Shown piece after piece: positions 61,822 through 64,000 of a DNA stretch of 64,000 bases. Each line of letters opens with the position of its first letter. The first letter of the stretch is position 1. A model generated the notes under the pieces. The model searched no databases and was not told where the DNA came from. It was given only the letters and a program-made list of their open reading frames with translations. The position numbers were made by a program, and so were the translations under genes. Location of the stretch: positions 248,001 to 312,000 of the forward strand of contig NZ_JAAVUW010000008.1 in the NCBI RefSeq assembly GCF_018449605.1. Reading direction: 5' to 3'. The stretch comes from Luteibacter sp. dw_328 (GTDB lineage: Bacteria; Pseudomonadota; Gammaproteobacteria; Xanthomonadales; Rhodanobacteraceae).

Positions 61822-62591
61822 GCGCTGCCACCAACCTCGTTGCGCTGAACACCATCGTTCGCCGCGAGATCGCGCGCATCCTGCGCATCTGGACGCAGAC
61901 GCTGATCCCGCCCGCGATCACGATGACGCTGTACTTCGTCATCTTCGGCAAGCTCATCGGCAGCCGTATCGGCCTGATGCATGGCTTCACGTACATGCAG
62001 TACATCGTGCCGGGCCTGGTCATGATGAGCATCATCACGAACAGCTACGGCAACATCTCCTCCTCGTTCTTCGGCGCGAAGTTCGGCCGCTTCGTCGAGG
62101 AAATGCTGGTTTCGCCGATGTCGAACTGGGTGATCCTGCTGGGTTACGTCACTGGCGCAGTGACGCGCGGCGTGATCGTCGGTGCCCTGGTGCTGGTGAT
62201 TGCGCTATTCTTCACCGACCTGCATGTGGCCCACCCGATCATCACCTTCCTCTCCGTGGTGCTTGGTGCAACCGTGTTCTCGCTGGCCGGCTTCGTCAAT
62301 GCCGTATTCGCCAAGAAGTTCGACGATATCGCACTGGTGCCGACCTTCGTGCTCACACCACTGACGTATCTCGGTGGCGTGTTCTATTCGGTCGACCTGC
62401 TTGGCGAGCCCTGGCACACCATTTCGCTGGCCAACCCGATCCTCTACATGGTCAACGCCTTCCGCTTCGGCGTGCTCGGCGTGAGCGACGTGCCCATCGT
62501 CACTGCCTTCATCGTGATGCTGGTCTTCGTGGTCGGCCTCAGTGGTATCGCCTTGCGCCTGCTCTCGCGCGGCGTGGGCCTGCGCTCGTAA
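61818..62591 (+). CDS. yadH: ABC-2 type permease, YadH type
   Basis: 257 residues, six membrane segments, ABC-2 fold. Motifs MQYIVPGLVMMSIITNSYGN and FVNAVFAKKFDDIALVPTF are those of YadH/NodJ-like permeases. Translationally coupled to the ATPase (ATGA), so they form one exporter. The downstream rluF gene starts 4 bases later. Confidence 0.94.
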   Translation: MSAATNLVALNTIVRREIARILRIWTQTLIPPAITMTLYFVIFGKLIGSRIGLMHGFTYMQYIVPGLVMMSIITNSYGNISSSFFGAKFGRFVEEMLVSPMSNWVILLGYVTGAVTRGVIVGALVLVIALFFTDLHVAHPIITFLSVVLGATVFSLAGFVNAVFAKKFDDIALVPTFVLTPLTYLGGVFYSVDLLGEPWHTISLANPILYMVNAFRFGVLGVSDVPIVTAFIVMLVFVVGLSGIALRLLSRGVGLRS

Positions 62592-62595
62592 CGAC

Positions 62596-63315
62596 ATGCG
62601 GGTCAACAAATACATCAGCGAGGCCGGCCTGTGCTCGCGCCGCGAAGCGGACGAACTGCTCGTCGCCGGTCGCGTGACGATCAACGAGGACGTGGTCGGC
62701 ATGGGCGCCAAGGCCCTCGAGGGCGATGTGGTGCGCGTGGATGGCGAGATCGTCGTCGCGCGAACGATGGCCCCCGAGTCAGCAAAGAACCGCGGCGTCT
62801 ATATCGCCTTGTACAAGCCGGTGGGCATCACCTGCACCACGGACCAGACCGTCGATGGCAACATCGTCGACTTTGTCGACCATCCGCAGCGCATCTTTCC
62901 CATCGGCCGGCTCGACAAGGATTCCGAAGGCCTGATCCTGCTGACCAGCAATGGCGACATCGTCAACGAGATCCTGCGTTCGGAAAACCGCCACGAAAAG
63001 GAATACCTCGTGGCGGTGAACAAGGCCGTGACCGACGAGTTCATCCGCGGCATGGCCAAGGGTGTGCGCGTACACAACCAGATGACCGATCCCTGCCGCG
63101 TGCGCAAGATCGCGAAATTCGGCTTCTCCATCGTGCTCACGCAAGGCCTCAACCGACAGATCCGCCTGATGGCTGCGGCGTTCGGCTATCGCGTGACCCA
63201 ACTGCGACGCGTGCGCATCATCAACGTGAAGCTGGGGCATCTCAAGCCGGGGCAGTGGCGAAACCTGACCGAAGCTGAGCTCCAGGGCTTGCTGCCGGAA
63301 CGCACGCGCTGGTAG
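62596..63315 (+). CDS. rluF: 23S rRNA pseudouridine synthase RluF
   Basis: 239 residues. An N-terminal S4-like domain (RVNKYISEAGLCSRREADEL) precedes the RsuA/RluB-type catalytic domain with nucleophile D in FPIGRLDKDSEGLILLTSNG. The same phrase occurs in E. coli RluF, which modifies U2604. The start directly follows the permease stop. The gene is complete and looks normal. Confidence 0.93.
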   Translation: MRVNKYISEAGLCSRREADELLVAGRVTINEDVVGMGAKALEGDVVRVDGEIVVARTMAPESAKNRGVYIALYKPVGITCTTDQTVDGNIVDFVDHPQRIFPIGRLDKDSEGLILLTSNGDIVNEILRSENRHEKEYLVAVNKAVTDEFIRGMAKGVRVHNQMTDPCRVRKIAKFGFSIVLTQGLNRQIRLMAAAFGYRVTQLRRVRIINVKLGHLKPGQWRNLTEAELQGLLPERTRW

Positions 63316-63493
63316 AGCCGGCACGGCTCTGGCACGAACGCCTACAGCCTCTGCGTTTCCACTGACATAGCAAAACGAGATAGGACCACAACCGTCTGGG
63401 GCAACCCCGGCGGCGACCCGTCGTGCCTTGTCAGAAACTACGTGGGCCGACATGAAGACGGCACCGTGATTCAAACAAGGATGTTCCTCAGAC

Positions 63494-64000
63494 ATGAAGC
63501 CCCTCCTCCGGCTGGCGTGCCTCGCCGCCCTTCTTCCCGGCCCCGCATTGGCTGCAGGGCAAACAACCGTCGACGTCTATCGCGAACTCATTCGTTACCG
63601 CGCCGCTACGGTGGGTGCGGAGAAGGCATTCGGATACGACACGCACGCGTACGTTTCGAAGTTCCTCGACAACCCGGATTCGCTGTACAGCGATCTGCGG
63701 ATCGATCCGCCCATCACCAATGAAATCTGGTGGTACGACTTCGTCGACAGCCTTCCGATCGACGCGACCGAGAAAAGTGACGCTGCTCTCGACATGTTGC
63801 AATGGCAGGGTGGCTTCACCAAGGCCAGAATCGGAATCGATGTGGTCGTCGACAAAGCGTCTGTCCGCGCCTATCGGGGCGAATATGCCGCGGCCAGTGC
63901 GATCAAGGCTGGCGTCGACGCCGACATCTTCCTGAAGGCCTGGGATATGAACGGGCGGATGACCACCATCGGCGCCGGCCACGCCGTCGCGCTGCAGTTG
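63494..64000 (+). CDS. Secreted protein of unknown function, cut by window end
   Basis: Open to the end of the window (169 codons visible). Signal peptide MKPLLRLACLAALLPGPALAAG, then RELIRYRAATVGAEKAFGYD and a mainly helical region with IWWYDFVDSLPIDATEKSD. The C-terminal part is not visible. No family recognised. Confidence 0.65.
   Translation, partial: MKPLLRLACLAALLPGPALAAGQTTVDVYRELIRYRAATVGAEKAFGYDTHAYVSKFLDNPDSLYSDLRIDPPITNEIWWYDFVDSLPIDATEKSDAALDMLQWQGGFTKARIGIDVVVDKASVRAYRGEYAAASAIKAGVDADIFLKAWDMNGRMTTIGAGHAVALQL

Overview
The window is a GC-rich bacterial chromosome segment, most likely from the order Xanthomonadales (a Luteibacter/Dyella/Rhodanobacter-type member). The pointers are a Clp-type CRP homologue next to speD and trpGDC, a DUF3247 Sm-like protein, a stand-alone aceE, NrsF-type anti-sigma, and a type IV secretion effector with the C-terminal signal found in Xanthomonas T4SS effectors. 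Taxonomy is inferred from gene content, not from rRNA.

Layout. Bases 1-3.2 kb: an ECF sigma factor overlapping its NrsF-type anti-sigma gene, a secreted protein and a MASE1-like membrane protein. 3.2-9.8 kb: a compact minus-strand cassette with holin-like membrane proteins, a GH108 muramidase, two clear DUF2589 proteins and several small unknowns. It is headed by a LuxR-type regulator and faces a divergent winged-helix/STAND-ATPase/membrane-anchor protein. I regard it as the most interesting unassigned system here. 9.85-10.6 kb has no gene but carries two inverted copies of a ~130-bp element. 10.6-20.6 kb is core: tRNA-Gln, rpsI, rplM, coq7, an aldo/keto reductase with a divergent LysR regulator, speD, clp, a MarR-GNAT fusion, a HAD phosphatase and trpC, trpD, trpG. 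20.6-21.5 kb: a PrlF-YhaV toxin-antitoxin pair with a palindromic operator candidate.

21.5-43 kb is mixed: a MarR-controlled transporter/hydrolase operon with a 24-bp perfect palindrome, small unknowns, a D-2-hydroxyacid dehydrogenase, two DUF2884 paralogues, a BvgS/EvgS-like hybrid kinase divergent from its probable response regulator, a periplasmic peroxiredoxin operon, a Usp protein, a ferritin-like protein, an EntS-like exporter, a thioredoxin-like protein, a GST and a DUF883-like anchor protein. 43-49 kb is a less GC-rich island. It holds a VirD4 coupling protein, a lipoprotein that is probably the immunity protein, and a large lipase-like effector with a peptidoglycan-binding domain and a C-terminal XVIPCD-like secretion signal. 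No VirB genes lie in the window, so the transport channel must be encoded elsewhere.

49.8-64 kb: a Tat-exported tyrosinase-fold protein that has lost its copper ligands, a DUF4377 lipoprotein, aceE, maeB, a reprolysin-like secreted protein with a broken zinc motif, a DUF1704 protein, ferredoxin-NADP reductase, the YadGH ABC exporter, rluF and a secreted protein cut by the window end. REP-type palindromes of one family (core GGAGCCGATTCATCGGCGA) are scattered between genes in the 38-54 kb part.
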